From the NCBI RefSeq assembly GCF_900103815.1, contig NZ_FNHZ01000003.1, positions 217,315 to 281,314 on the forward strand: a stretch of DNA of 64,000 nucleotides, given 5' to 3'. This DNA is from Lachnospira pectinoschiza (GTDB taxonomy: Bacteria; Bacillota; Clostridia; Lachnospirales; Lachnospiraceae). The position numbers and the translations under genes were made by a program. The notes below the pieces were generated by a model. That model searched no databases and was not told the DNA's origin. It saw nothing but the letters and a program-made list of their open reading frames with translations. Position 1 is the stretch's first letter. Every line of letters begins with the position of its first letter. Shown piece after piece: positions 35,431-44,811 of the stretch.

Positions 35431-36414
35431 TTACTTTTTCATTAATTGCTTAATTTCATTCATTGCCTCACTATCCTTAAAAGTCGCCATTGGGTTTCTC
35501 TTAAGAATTCTTGTTAAGTTTCTAATTTGACGTCTATCTGTAGCTTTGACTTTATCCTCTTCCTTAGAAATTACCTCTAATGCTGCCTTTAAAATTGTCT
35601 CATCAATTAACTTCTTCTTTAAAAGTTCTTTAACTGTATCAGAGGTTCTTGAAAGACTATTAAGTTTAGTTTCCTTAAAGGCTTCTAAGCTATCAGTAAG
35701 ATCATTCTTCTTATTCTCTAGATACTTAGCAAAATGTAGTTTCTTTCTTGAAGCTATAAAAGAAAGTTCTCTTCTCTTTCTTCTATATTTCTTTCTGTTC
35801 TCAGCAAACTCGTCTTCTGCAAATGCATACGCTATTTCTAACTTATCTGTAATAAACTTAATATGTTCATGTTCAGAAGAAATCTTATTAAGCATTGCTT
35901 TAAGATCAAGAGCTTCATTAGCAGAAACTGTCACATCCACACTAAAATATGCTGTAAAGATAAAAGCCAGAATCTCTGTTACATATACTGGAAGTCCTAA
36001 AACTAGTCCCTCAATAGGTGTATGAATCACCTTAATCATAAGGCAAGAAAAAAATCCCCAACATAGACTTGCGATTAAGCAAATGTGTCCATTTACATTT
36101 AAAAATCTCTTTGAATAATCCCAGTATTTAACTCCAAAGATTCTCTCCATTGCAGCCCCAGTAATGTATTCTAGAATTGTTGCTGCTATCATTCCAAAAA
36201 AGAAAACCGCCACTAGATTATCTCTAAACTTTATTGTGCTTATTAAAATTGTTACTGCTCCAGACCCATAAATTGGTAAAAAGGGTCCATGTAAAAAACC
36301 TCTATTGACTAATTCTCTTTTTCTTACTGATACATAGCAAGACTCCCAAATCCAGCCAATAAAACAATACAATGCAAAAAATATAATCCACTGCGTTAAA
36401 CTATAATAACTCAT
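35431..36414 (-). CDS. CmpB-like membrane protein (putative ABC transporter permease family)
   Basis: A 327-residue protein with five or so N-terminal transmembrane helices (residues about 8-180; FFALYCFIGWIWESCYV, GFLHGPFLPIYGSGA, ITGAAMERIFGVKYWDY) and a long basic, coiled-coil-rich cytoplasmic tail (about 185-327). The N-terminal motifs fit the ABC_trans_CmpB family, whose function is not settled; the tail is unusual in its length and charge. Start behind AAGGGAGAC. It stands alone between trxA and the asparaginase gene. Confidence 0.75.
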   Translation of the reverse strand: MSYYSLTQWIIFFALYCFIGWIWESCYVSVRKRELVNRGFLHGPFLPIYGSGAVTILISTIKFRDNLVAVFFFGMIAATILEYITGAAMERIFGVKYWDYSKRFLNVNGHICLIASLCWGFFSCLMIKVIHTPIEGLVLGLPVYVTEILAFIFTAYFSVDVTVSANEALDLKAMLNKISSEHEHIKFITDKLEIAYAFAEDEFAENRKKYRRKRRELSFIASRKKLHFAKYLENKKNDLTDSLEAFKETKLNSLSRTSDTVKELLKKKLIDETILKAALEVISKEEDKVKATDRRQIRNLTRILKRNPMATFKDSEAMNEIKQLMKK

Positions 36415-36511
36415 GATGTCTCCCTTAAATAATGCCTTTAGCGTAATTTTAACCTAAATTAATTCTATCACATTTTCATAATCATTAGTTATAAATTATA
36501 AAGGCTGCCTC

Positions 36512-36541
36512 TTGAAACTTTGTCTTTGAAACAGTTACAAT
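36512..36541 (+). promoter_or_regulatory. candidate promoter of the asparaginase gene
   Basis: TTGAAA (36512-36517), 18-bp spacer, TACAAT (36536-36541), 32 bp before the start codon. Confidence 0.5.
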
Positions 36542-36572
36542 AAGAGAGAACATTTACTTAGGAGGTTTTTCT

Positions 36573-37658
36573 ATGAATTTACATACAATATTTACTGGAG
36601 GAACTATTGGTAGTTTCCTTGGGGATAACGACCTTATTTCCACAGATAAGGGAAGTCCCTATAAACTAATCAATTTTTATAAGAAGAATTATGCAAATGC
36701 TACGACTATCAACTTTACAAGCTCTAATCCTTACACTTTATTAAGCGAGAATCTTGATGGCGACCATTTGAATTTACTCATTAAGGAAATTAGTAAGGTT
36801 CTTGAAAATGAAGAGCTTGACGGTATTATCGTAACTCACGGAACAGATACACTTCAGTACAGTGCTGCTGTTTTAGGATACATTTTCAATGATGCAAGAA
36901 TTCCTATTATTCTTGTTTCTTCTGATTTCGTTCTTGAGGATAAGCGTGCAAATGGCCTTATTAATTACCATGTTGCGGTGGAATTTATGAAGGCAAAGCT
37001 TGGCAAGGGCGTATTTGTAAGTTACTGTAACAAGGGTGGAATCCCTACAATCCACAGAGCTACAAGACTTGAGCCACCTGTAACATTATCTGCAGATGTG
37101 GAAAGTGTTAAGAAGAGTCATTATGCAATTTATTTAAACGATACATTTGAATTAAATGATCAGTATAAAAGCGATGACAAGAATCTAGAAAGTTTTACAA
37201 AGCTTGGGCTTGAGGCTAAGGATATTATCTTAACTAATCAGTCTAGCGAGGTAATGCGTATTCGTCCATATGTGGGAATGACTTATCCTGACTTGGATGA
37301 TTATATTGAAAATTTAGCGCAAGATAATATTATTAACGAAGAAGAGGGACATGAGAAATTTAGTAACTGTCTTGAGGCTATCTTAATTGAAAGTTTCCAT
37401 TCAGGTACAATTCATGTCACAAAGGAATTAGAGGAATTAACTAACAGAGCTAAGGAGCTTAACATTCCAGTTTATATCACTGGTTTATCAAATAGTGAAA
37501 AGGCCTATGAAACTGTTGAGGAATATAGAAAACTTGGCATCATACCTTTAAGAGAATCTTCAATTATTTCTCAGTATTGTAAGCTTTGGCTTGCAGCTAG
37601 TAATGGTCTTAATGTTAGAGAGATTATGAATTGCTCTATTGCAGAAGATTGGGTATAA
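36573..37658 (+). CDS. L-asparaginase (type I-like)
   Basis: A 361-residue amidohydrolase turning asparagine into aspartate and ammonia. The two catalytic threonine motifs are present: TIFTGGTIGS at residues 5-14 and VTHGTDTLQYSA at about 90-101. No signal peptide, so cytoplasmic. About 25-30 residues longer than the shortest family members. Start follows AGGAGG, and it is transcribed from its own promoter toward a bidirectional terminator shared with the ABC exporter operon. Confidence 0.9.
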   Translation: MNLHTIFTGGTIGSFLGDNDLISTDKGSPYKLINFYKKNYANATTINFTSSNPYTLLSENLDGDHLNLLIKEISKVLENEELDGIIVTHGTDTLQYSAAVLGYIFNDARIPIILVSSDFVLEDKRANGLINYHVAVEFMKAKLGKGVFVSYCNKGGIPTIHRATRLEPPVTLSADVESVKKSHYAIYLNDTFELNDQYKSDDKNLESFTKLGLEAKDIILTNQSSEVMRIRPYVGMTYPDLDDYIENLAQDNIINEEEGHEKFSNCLEAILIESFHSGTIHVTKELEELTNRAKELNIPVYITGLSNSEKAYETVEEYRKLGIIPLRESSIISQYCKLWLAASNGLNVREIMNCSIAEDWV

Positions 37659-37694
37659 ATTAGAAATTTTCTTTTTTAATATGTGGGTAAAAAT

Positions 37695-37737
37695 AAAGAC
37701 TTGTGAAAATGTGATGATACATTTTCACAAGTCTTTT
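37695..37737. terminator. bidirectional terminator
   Basis: AAAGACTTGTGAAAATG pairs perfectly with CATTTTCACAAGTCTTT, followed by T on both strands; serves the asparaginase gene and the exporter operon. Confidence 0.9.
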
Positions 37738-37745
37738 TGGCATCT

Positions 37746-37804
37746 GCCAGCTAATTCTTAGCTGGCGCCTTAACTTAAGGACATTCGGAATCCGCTTCGC
37801 TACT
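37746..37804. repeat. hairpin plus partial copy of a dispersed repeat overlapping a CDS end
   Basis: GCCAGCTAA/TTAGCTGGC (37746-37766) is followed by a 26-bp sequence (37779-37804) identical to part of the repeats at 48381-48444 and 63915-63978. The 26 bp encode the last eight residues of the exporter gene (SEADSECP). Confidence 0.8.
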
Positions 37805-39628
37805 CTCGAACTGAGAGTTATAAAGGTCAGCATAGAAGCCGTTCTTTGCTATTAACTCATCGTGGTTACCTTGTTCAACGATATCGCCATCTTTCATAAC
37901 GAGAATGATGTCGGCATCTTTGATTGTTGATAATCTATGAGCGATTACAAAGCTTGTTCTTCCGCGCATTAAATTATCCATAGCCTTCTGAATTCTTATC
38001 TCAGTTCTTGTATCTACTGATGAAGTTGCCTCATCTAAGATAAGAATAGGATTGTCGGCAAGAATTGCTCTTGCAATTGTAAGAAGCTGCTTCTGACCCT
38101 GAGATACATTACTTGCATCTTCATTAAGCTCAAAGTCGTAACCTCCTGGCAATGTTTCAATAAAGTGATGAGCATGGGCGGCCTTAGCGGCTGCAATAAC
38201 TTCTTCATCTGTAGCTTCTAGACGGCCGTATCTAATATTTTCCATAATACTAGCCTTATAAGCCCATGTATCCTGTAATACCATGCCAAATGCATCTCTT
38301 AAATCACGTCTATTAAAGTCTTTAATGTTGTGTCCATCAACTAAAATCGCACCTTCATCTACATCATAGAATCTCATAAGGAGCTTAACCATAGTTGTCT
38401 TACCAGCACCAGTTGGACCTACAATAGCTACCTTCTGACCTGGCTTTACACTAGCACTAAAGTCTTTAATAATTGTCTGCTCTTTATTATATCCAAATTT
38501 AATATGTTCAAATTCAACATGACCTTCGATACCTTCAGTAGATACTGGATTTTCAACTTCCTGGTCTTCCTCTTCCTCATCGAGGAATTCGAATACTCTT
38601 TCAGAAGCTGCAGCCATGGACTGAACCTGATTGATTACCTGTGCCATTTGCTGAATAGGCTGTGTGAAGTTCTTTACGTACTGAATAAAGGCCTGAATAT
38701 CACCAATTGTTATTGTGCCTTTAATTGCAAGTAAACCACCTGTTAAGGCAACGCCTACATAACCTAAGTTACCAACAAACTGCATGATAGGCATCATCAT
38801 ACCTGAGAAGAACTGTGACTTCCAAGCTGAACTGTATAAGACATCATTAGTCTTATTAAAATCATCTACGAAATCCTTCTCCTTATTAAATGCCTTAACA
38901 ACTAAATGACCACCATAAGTTTCCTCGATTGTACCATTGATGTGGCCTAAGTATTCCTGCTGAACTTTAAAGAATTTCTGAGATCTCTTAATTACAAAAG
39001 AAATAAGTCCCATAGATACTGGTAAAATAACTAATGCAATAAGAGTCATTAATGGGGAAATGCTAAGCATCATAACAAGTACACCAATCATTGTGGCAAC
39101 TGATGTAATAATCTGTGTGATGCTCTGATTCAAGCCCTGACTTAAGGTATCAACATCATTAGTTATTCTTGATAAAATCTCACCGTAAGTTCTTGTTTCA
39201 AAGTACTTCATAGGTAATCTATTAATCTTTAATGAGATTTCCTTACGAAGCTGATAACTTACCTTCTGAGTAATGCCTGTCATAATCCAGCCCTGAATTA
39301 AACTGAATAAAGCACTAAATAAATATAGTAATAAAACAAATATTAAGATTTTTCCAATCTTTGTAAAATCAATTCCGCCTGTTCCTGCAATCTTGCTTAA
39401 TAAACCTTCTGAAAGTGTTGTTGTTGCCCTACCTAAAACCTTAGGTCCCACTACTGAAAATACAGTAGATATAGCTGCCATTATCATTACAATAACAATG
39501 GCTATTTTATAACGGCCAATGTAGGCAAGTAGTTTTCCAATAGAGCCTTTAAAATCCTTGGCTTTTTCTACTGGCATCATTCCTCTAGCTGGGCCTCTTC
39601 TTGGTCGATTGTTTGTATTATCTGCCAT
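37775..39628 (-). CDS. ABC exporter subunit (membrane plus ATPase), heterodimer partner
   Basis: A 617-residue half-transporter with six N-terminal transmembrane helices and a C-terminal ATPase: Walker A IVGPTGAGKTTMV, signature NVSQGQKQLLTIARA, Walker B PILILDEATSSVDTRTE, H-loop FVIAHRLS. The consensus-like catalytic Glu is present, so this is the competent site of the pair. ATG 39628 is behind GGAGGTGATAAT and overlaps the previous gene by 11 nt. The last residues SEADSECP are encoded by a dispersed hairpin repeat, which appears to have replaced the native 3' end. Confidence 0.92.
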   Translation of the reverse strand: MADNTNNRPRRGPARGMMPVEKAKDFKGSIGKLLAYIGRYKIAIVIVMIMAAISTVFSVVGPKVLGRATTTLSEGLLSKIAGTGGIDFTKIGKILIFVLLLYLFSALFSLIQGWIMTGITQKVSYQLRKEISLKINRLPMKYFETRTYGEILSRITNDVDTLSQGLNQSITQIITSVATMIGVLVMMLSISPLMTLIALVILPVSMGLISFVIKRSQKFFKVQQEYLGHINGTIEETYGGHLVVKAFNKEKDFVDDFNKTNDVLYSSAWKSQFFSGMMMPIMQFVGNLGYVGVALTGGLLAIKGTITIGDIQAFIQYVKNFTQPIQQMAQVINQVQSMAAASERVFEFLDEEEEDQEVENPVSTEGIEGHVEFEHIKFGYNKEQTIIKDFSASVKPGQKVAIVGPTGAGKTTMVKLLMRFYDVDEGAILVDGHNIKDFNRRDLRDAFGMVLQDTWAYKASIMENIRYGRLEATDEEVIAAAKAAHAHHFIETLPGGYDFELNEDASNVSQGQKQLLTIARAILADNPILILDEATSSVDTRTEIRIQKAMDNLMRGRTSFVIAHRLSTIKDADIILVMKDGDIVEQGNHDELIAKNGFYADLYNSQFESSEADSECP

Positions 39629-41861
39629 TATTATCACCTCCGTAGAGTTCTTCCTTTGACAACTGTGAACTTGCAATCTGTCTGTAGGTCTCACAATTTT
39701 CCAATAATTCCTTATGTGTACCCTTACCTACAATTTCACCATCTTCCATAACTAAGATCTGGTCTGCATGAAGGATAGTGCTAATTCTCTGGGCAACGAT
39801 AATTACTGTTGCATCAGATACATTTTTAGCAAGTTCAGCTCTAAGCTTAGCGTCTGTCTTTAAGTCGAGGGCTGAGAAGCTATCATCAAAAATGTATACC
39901 TTAGGCTGCTTTGCAATAGCTCTCGCAATAGACAATCTCTGCTTCTGACCACCTGAAACGTTACTACCACCTTGAGCTATAGGGCTGCTATAAGTATCTG
40001 ACTTCTTATCAATAAATTCAGTAGCCTGTGCAATTTCGGCTGCCTTTACAACCTCCTCACGACTTGCCTCATCTCTACCAAACTTAATATTTGACTCAAT
40101 ATCTCCTGAGAAAAGAACGCCCTTTTGTGGCACAACGCCTAAGGCATCTCTTAAATCATGGAGCTTTATATCTCTAATATCTACGCCATCAAGGCTAATC
40201 TTTCCCTTTGTAACATCGTAGAGTCTAGGAATAAGGTTAACCAAGGTAGATTTACCACAACCTGTACTACCAATAATAGCTGTAGTTTCTCCTGGTTTTG
40301 CTGTAAATGTAATGTCTGTAAGCACATTTGCTTTAGCATTAGGGTACATAAAGTCTACATGATCAAACTCAATAACACCCTTAACATCACTTACTTCCTT
40401 AGTTTCCTTTGCATCCTTGATGCTTGGCTTAGTTACTAAAACTTCATCAATTCTTTCAGCTGCTACAATTGAACGAGGTAACATAATTGAAAGGCCTGTA
40501 AGCATAAGGAAAGACATTACAATCTGAATTGCATATGTTAAAAAGGCTGTCATTGTACCAACCTGCATAACGCCCATGTCGATTCTCTTAGCTGAAACCC
40601 AAACAATAAGTACTGAAAGACCGTTCATTAAAACTGTCATTATTGGCATCATGAAAGTCATGGTTCTATTAGTGAAAAGTGTTGTCTTTGTAAGGTCTAT
40701 ATTGGCAACATCGAATCTTTCCTCTTCATGCTTTTCTCTACCAAAAGCTCTAATAACTGGAATACCTGTTAAAATTTCTCTCGATACGAGGTTAACTCTA
40801 TCCACTAACTTCTGCATTGCCTTAAACTTTGGTAATGCAATAGCCATTAAAAGTCCTACAAAGCCTAGAATTACAACAACCGCAAGAACGATAACCCAAC
40901 CCATTCCGGCCTTTGTATTAACAACTCTAATAACACCACCAATACCTAAGATTGGTGCATATAAAATCATTCGAAGCATAAGTACTGCCACGAACTGGAT
41001 TTGCTGAACGTCGTTAGTTGTTCTTGTAATAAGAGAAGCTGTTGAGAACTGATCCATTTCTGCATTAGAGAAACTCATAACCGTTGTATATAACTGTCCT
41101 CTTAAATCTCTACCAATACCAGCGGCAACTCTAGATGCAAAGTAGCCAACTAAGATTGTTGCAACTGCAATAACAAGTGCCATTAAAAGCATCTTAAGAC
41201 CTGCAATTATAAGGTAGTGTGTCTGATATGCATCCATATCCATTCCTGCCTTTTCCATCTCAGCCTTAGCATAAGTAATTGCAGTAGTCTTAATTAGGCT
41301 CTCCCCCATTGTGTCATAGGTTTTTTGAAACTCTTCTCTAATCTGACTAACCATAGCTGAGTAATCAGTTACACCAGTTGCAGCATAAGCGCTTGCATCA
41401 GCGCCTTGATTTGCATCCATAGGGTATGTGCTTGCATCAGCTGTCTGATATACATTTGCATCAACCGCTGTTGTATCGGCTGCATTAGCGCTTGACTCCA
41501 TCTCCTGACTAACGGCATTTACTATCATTATTACAAATGCCATGTCCTCGTCATATTCTGAGAGTTTTTCTTCACTCTTAACATTTAAAAGATAATTTGA
41601 TGATTCCTCATCGTAATCGTAACTATTTTCCCAAATCTTTAATTCTTCTTCATTCATGAAAAATTTGGCAAATTCGTAATCGCTTGATGTTATCTCCTCA
41701 GGAAGTACATGGTCTACTCCACCATTGATAATTCCCACATCAATAATGTTTGATGTGTACTGAGGCAAACCTAAATCACAGTAAGCCTGTAGACCAAGTA
41801 GTGCTACAATAAGGATTACTGTCTTCCAATAAGGCGCAATTGCCTTTAGAATTCTCTTCAT
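39618..41861 (-). CDS. ABC exporter subunit with large extracytoplasmic insert
   Basis: A 747-residue half-transporter. Between transmembrane helices 1 and 2 (about residues 45-215) it has an unusual insert rich in Glu, Ala and Asp, with repeats like DASTYPMDANQGADASAYAA. The ATPase has Walker A IIGSTGCGKSTLV, signature NVSGGQKQRLSIARA and Walker B KVYIFDDSFSALD, where D replaces the catalytic E, typical of the degenerate site in heterodimeric exporters. It overlaps the second subunit by 11 nt. Substrate unknown, likely drug or lipid. Confidence 0.9.
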   Translation of the reverse strand: MKRILKAIAPYWKTVILIVALLGLQAYCDLGLPQYTSNIIDVGIINGGVDHVLPEEITSSDYEFAKFFMNEEELKIWENSYDYDEESSNYLLNVKSEEKLSEYDEDMAFVIMIVNAVSQEMESSANAADTTAVDANVYQTADASTYPMDANQGADASAYAATGVTDYSAMVSQIREEFQKTYDTMGESLIKTTAITYAKAEMEKAGMDMDAYQTHYLIIAGLKMLLMALVIAVATILVGYFASRVAAGIGRDLRGQLYTTVMSFSNAEMDQFSTASLITRTTNDVQQIQFVAVLMLRMILYAPILGIGGVIRVVNTKAGMGWVIVLAVVVILGFVGLLMAIALPKFKAMQKLVDRVNLVSREILTGIPVIRAFGREKHEEERFDVANIDLTKTTLFTNRTMTFMMPIMTVLMNGLSVLIVWVSAKRIDMGVMQVGTMTAFLTYAIQIVMSFLMLTGLSIMLPRSIVAAERIDEVLVTKPSIKDAKETKEVSDVKGVIEFDHVDFMYPNAKANVLTDITFTAKPGETTAIIGSTGCGKSTLVNLIPRLYDVTKGKISLDGVDIRDIKLHDLRDALGVVPQKGVLFSGDIESNIKFGRDEASREEVVKAAEIAQATEFIDKKSDTYSSPIAQGGSNVSGGQKQRLSIARAIAKQPKVYIFDDSFSALDLKTDAKLRAELAKNVSDATVIIVAQRISTILHADQILVMEDGEIVGKGTHKELLENCETYRQIASSQLSKEELYGGDNNGR

Positions 41862-41870
41862 TGGTCCTCC

Positions 41871-43031
41871 TTAATAAATTAATACTGCTTGAGAAAACTG
41901 TGCTTTGTATCTTAATCTAAATGCTGTAAGGGAATATTCTGTTGCACACCCCTTCATTGGATCTGCCATAATGACTTTGTCATTTTCCTTGTCAAAACCA
42001 ATTAATACTAAGCAATGTTCTCCTCTTAAATAGCCCATGGGCTTTCCCTCATATGTCCATAAAATATTGTTATCTCCCACTGACTTCATGTCTTCGGTAG
42101 CCCAGACAATTACTGGATGACCTGCGGCAACAAGACCAAGTAAAGAGTCAACATCTGTTCCAGAAATGTTACCAATTACTAAACTATTCACCCCTCTAGC
42201 CTTTAGGTAATTTTGGGCGCAATTACACAAAGCCTCTGCGTAACAACCGTAACTAGAGTCTGTAAAAACATTTCCTATAAATTTTGTAAAATAGTTATCC
42301 CCTTTCTCGCCAGTATCTAGGTAGTTTGCAAGAATCTCCTTATCGCAATCCACCCCTAGATAGTTAAGCACCATGGCAAGTGAAGTTATCTCACAGCCTG
42401 ATGGCATATCCGGTAACTGGGAAAAACATGTAAAATTATCTAATTCGTACCTTGATGCTGCAGTTGCAAGGACGCTCATATTTATCTTGTGGTAATTGTA
42501 TAAATTACCCACCCAAATAGGCTTCGTTGCAGAAATGTAAGAATTCTTAACATAGCCCTCATCTGTATCTGTGGCTACTTTGGTGTAATTCTCCCCGATT
42601 TCAACTACAACAACTTCATCTCCGTAGTAAAGCTCTCCAACCTTACTAGCTCTGTCATTATTGCCGCTTCTAATCCAACAATAGACTAGAGCATAGGCAA
42701 TTGACCCCTCTTTATCACTAACAGCACTGCCAGATTCTAGAGCCGCGCTATCAGTAGTTTGAATTATGACCTCCATCTGAGTACTCTCAGCCGTGTCTAA
42801 TTCTGTGCTTTCTTCTTGCACCCCTTCAGTTTCTCTTAGGCTTTCTTCATCCGCTGCAACGCTTGGCATGTCGGATAAAGTAACCTTTACAGAGTTTTTT
42901 ACTTTATTGCTTTTAATGGCAGATGAAAGGATAACAGCCAAAACAATAAGTACAGGAACTGCAACAATTAGCAAATGTTTCAATTGAAGCTTACTTAATT
43001 TTTTAAGAAATCTTCTGCCCCTCTTTTTCAT
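41871..43031 (-). CDS. SH3-domain C39-like cysteine peptidase, membrane anchored
   Basis: A 386-residue surface protein. One N-terminal anchor (LLIVAVPVLIVLAVILSSAI, about 19-38), a Glu/Thr-rich stretch, an SH3b-like domain (about 115-165, ALVYCWIRSGNNDRASKVG) and a C39-like peptidase (about 195-386) with the Cys in MPSGCEITSLAMVLNYLG and the His in GEHCLVLIGFD. Probably acts on wall peptides or surface proteins. It starts 29 nt inside the end of lgt, behind AGGAGATTCT, and lies 10 bp upstream of the ABC exporter. Confidence 0.85.
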   Translation of the reverse strand: MKKRGRRFLKKLSKLQLKHLLIVAVPVLIVLAVILSSAIKSNKVKNSVKVTLSDMPSVAADEESLRETEGVQEESTELDTAESTQMEVIIQTTDSAALESGSAVSDKEGSIAYALVYCWIRSGNNDRASKVGELYYGDEVVVVEIGENYTKVATDTDEGYVKNSYISATKPIWVGNLYNYHKINMSVLATAASRYELDNFTCFSQLPDMPSGCEITSLAMVLNYLGVDCDKEILANYLDTGEKGDNYFTKFIGNVFTDSSYGCYAEALCNCAQNYLKARGVNSLVIGNISGTDVDSLLGLVAAGHPVIVWATEDMKSVGDNNILWTYEGKPMGYLRGEHCLVLIGFDKENDKVIMADPMKGCATEYSLTAFRLRYKAQFSQAVLIY

Positions 43032-43836
43032 AGAATCTCCTAAATAGCTTATGATTTAATATAAGTAACACAATACCAATAACTACCATAATTATAGAGA
43101 TAAACTGTGATGTTGATAAAGGTCCCACACTACCTCTGACATCACCTCTAAAAATTTCTATTATAAATCTACCTACGCCGTAAGTTAATAAGTAAATAAA
43201 TCCCACATCACCAGGAAGCAAGTGCTTTCTTGATGAGTCTCCACCGTGGATATTCTTCCAAGCTGTATAGCCCCACTTACGAGAGATAAATATTAATAGT
43301 GCCATGTTTAAAAAGTCCCCAACAGAACTCATTAACTGAGTTGGGATAAGGCGTACACCTGCTGGTGCAAATAAACTGCTCTCCGGAAATACAACACCAA
43401 ATCTGCTAGTTGTAATAGCTCCATAACAGCAACCAGCAAGATAGCATCCGATTCTACCAAAGCCCTGTGCTAAGGCGATTTCTGGCATTACTAAATCGAA
43501 ATACTCCATGAAATTAAGCTTCTTAATCTTGCAATACAAGAAGTTAAATAAGACACCAAATATGATTCCTCCATAAACCACAAAGCCTGAAGAACCAAGT
43601 ACTGCCATTGGGTCTTTTAAAAATGCATCAAATTCCACTATGATATAGAGGATCTTAGCGCCGGCAAAGCCGGAAATACCTGCGATAATCGCAATATCAA
43701 TTATTGCCTCATCTTTTAACTTGTATAACTTAGCCCTAAATTCTGCTAGAAGCATCGCAAAAATAAAGCCCAAGGCAATCATAAAGCCGTAACCATGCAC
43801 AGTAAAATTGCCGATTGTAAACAAATCTGTCTTCAT
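43003..43836 (-). CDS. lgt: prolipoprotein diacylglyceryl transferase
   Basis: A 277-residue integral membrane enzyme that adds diacylglycerol to the lipobox cysteine of prolipoproteins. It has seven or so helices, the N-terminal GNFTVHGYGFMIALGF and the central QGFGRIGCYLAGCCYG, the clostridial version of the Lgt signature, and ends with GVGRFIIEIFRGDVRG. Start behind AAGGGAGAG. The C39-like peptidase gene overlaps its 3' end. Clients in this window include the lipoprotein at 31 kb. Confidence 0.94.
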   Translation of the reverse strand: MKTDLFTIGNFTVHGYGFMIALGFIFAMLLAEFRAKLYKLKDEAIIDIAIIAGISGFAGAKILYIIVEFDAFLKDPMAVLGSSGFVVYGGIIFGVLFNFLYCKIKKLNFMEYFDLVMPEIALAQGFGRIGCYLAGCCYGAITTSRFGVVFPESSLFAPAGVRLIPTQLMSSVGDFLNMALLIFISRKWGYTAWKNIHGGDSSRKHLLPGDVGFIYLLTYGVGRFIIEIFRGDVRGSVGPLSTSQFISIIMVVIGIVLLILNHKLFRRFYEKEGQKIS

Positions 43837-43914
43837 ACATCTCTCCCTTTTTATTGTTTTGCATTTATAGATTTTATTACAAAAAAATCTATTTTGATAT
43901 AACTTTATATTTAT

Positions 43915-44634
43915 TTAATCAAGGTTTAATTCTTTTCTAACCTTTCTCAAACGCATGGAAAATTCCCTGTAAAATCCTGTTAAATTCTTAGCTCTATAGG
44001 ACGTCTTATAAAACGTCTTTAGATTATAAAGATTAAAAATCTGTCTATTCTCCTCTGATAAATTGGCCATTTCAGCTCTAACATCACATAAATACTTATG
44101 CCAATTTGAAGAAAAGCTTGAATACTCCTCTAAATCCTCAATTCCAAGCCAATTCTTAACCTTAACCTTAGCTAAGCCATCCTTATAGCACTGATTCTTT
44201 TGTAAAATGTAATAAAATTTATCAGAACTTTCCCAATAACGTCCAAGGGGAAACATTCTGCAAATACCTGGTCTGTAACTGTGAATAGTGCATCTGTCAC
44301 TATCATTTAAAAAACTACAGGCTCTAGATTCATTTTTCATATTAATATTGGGTAAAATAATCCCATCAACGAGATTAAGTTGGATATATTCGCTAGCTAA
44401 AAGGGAGTCAAAGTCGCTAAATTTAAGGCTTTCACCCGCCTCCTGTTCTTCTGCCTCCTTACTAGCCCTTATTATTTCGAAAATGTCACGAGGATCAAGA
44501 ACGATATTATTATCCATATCCTTACAACACATTGCAGTGCAACCACTACAACCACTAGTCTCTGCCTTAACTAAATCATTATCTGTATATAACTTACCAT
44601 CAGATATCTCATCTAATGAAACTTCTCTAATCAT
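43915..44634 (-). CDS. YkgJ-family cysteine cluster protein
   Basis: A 239-residue protein with the zinc or iron-binding CxxCxxxCC pattern CSGCTAMCC (about 29-37) and a second cluster CSFLNDSDRCTIHSYRPGICRMFP (positions about 116-139), hallmark of the YkgJ family, which is uncharacterised. The remaining C-terminus is helical and basic. Start behind TTAGGAGAG. It lies 78 bp upstream of lgt on the same strand. Confidence 0.85.
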   Translation of the reverse strand: MIREVSLDEISDGKLYTDNDLVKAETSGCSGCTAMCCKDMDNNIVLDPRDIFEIIRASKEAEEQEAGESLKFSDFDSLLASEYIQLNLVDGIILPNINMKNESRACSFLNDSDRCTIHSYRPGICRMFPLGRYWESSDKFYYILQKNQCYKDGLAKVKVKNWLGIEDLEEYSSFSSNWHKYLCDVRAEMANLSEENRQIFNLYNLKTFYKTSYRAKNLTGFYREFSMRLRKVRKELNLD

Positions 44635-44811
44635 TCTCTCTCCTAATTATAACTTATTTTGTTATTATTTTGTTATTTTTTTGTCGAAGAAATCCACTAT
44701 TCAAGCGAAAAACTCTCATTTTTCATTATAGCATTATTGACTTTGGTGTGCTACAATGTGTAACTGTGTTTAATAAAAAATTTATTAGGCAGTTAAGGAG
44801 ATTAAAATAAA

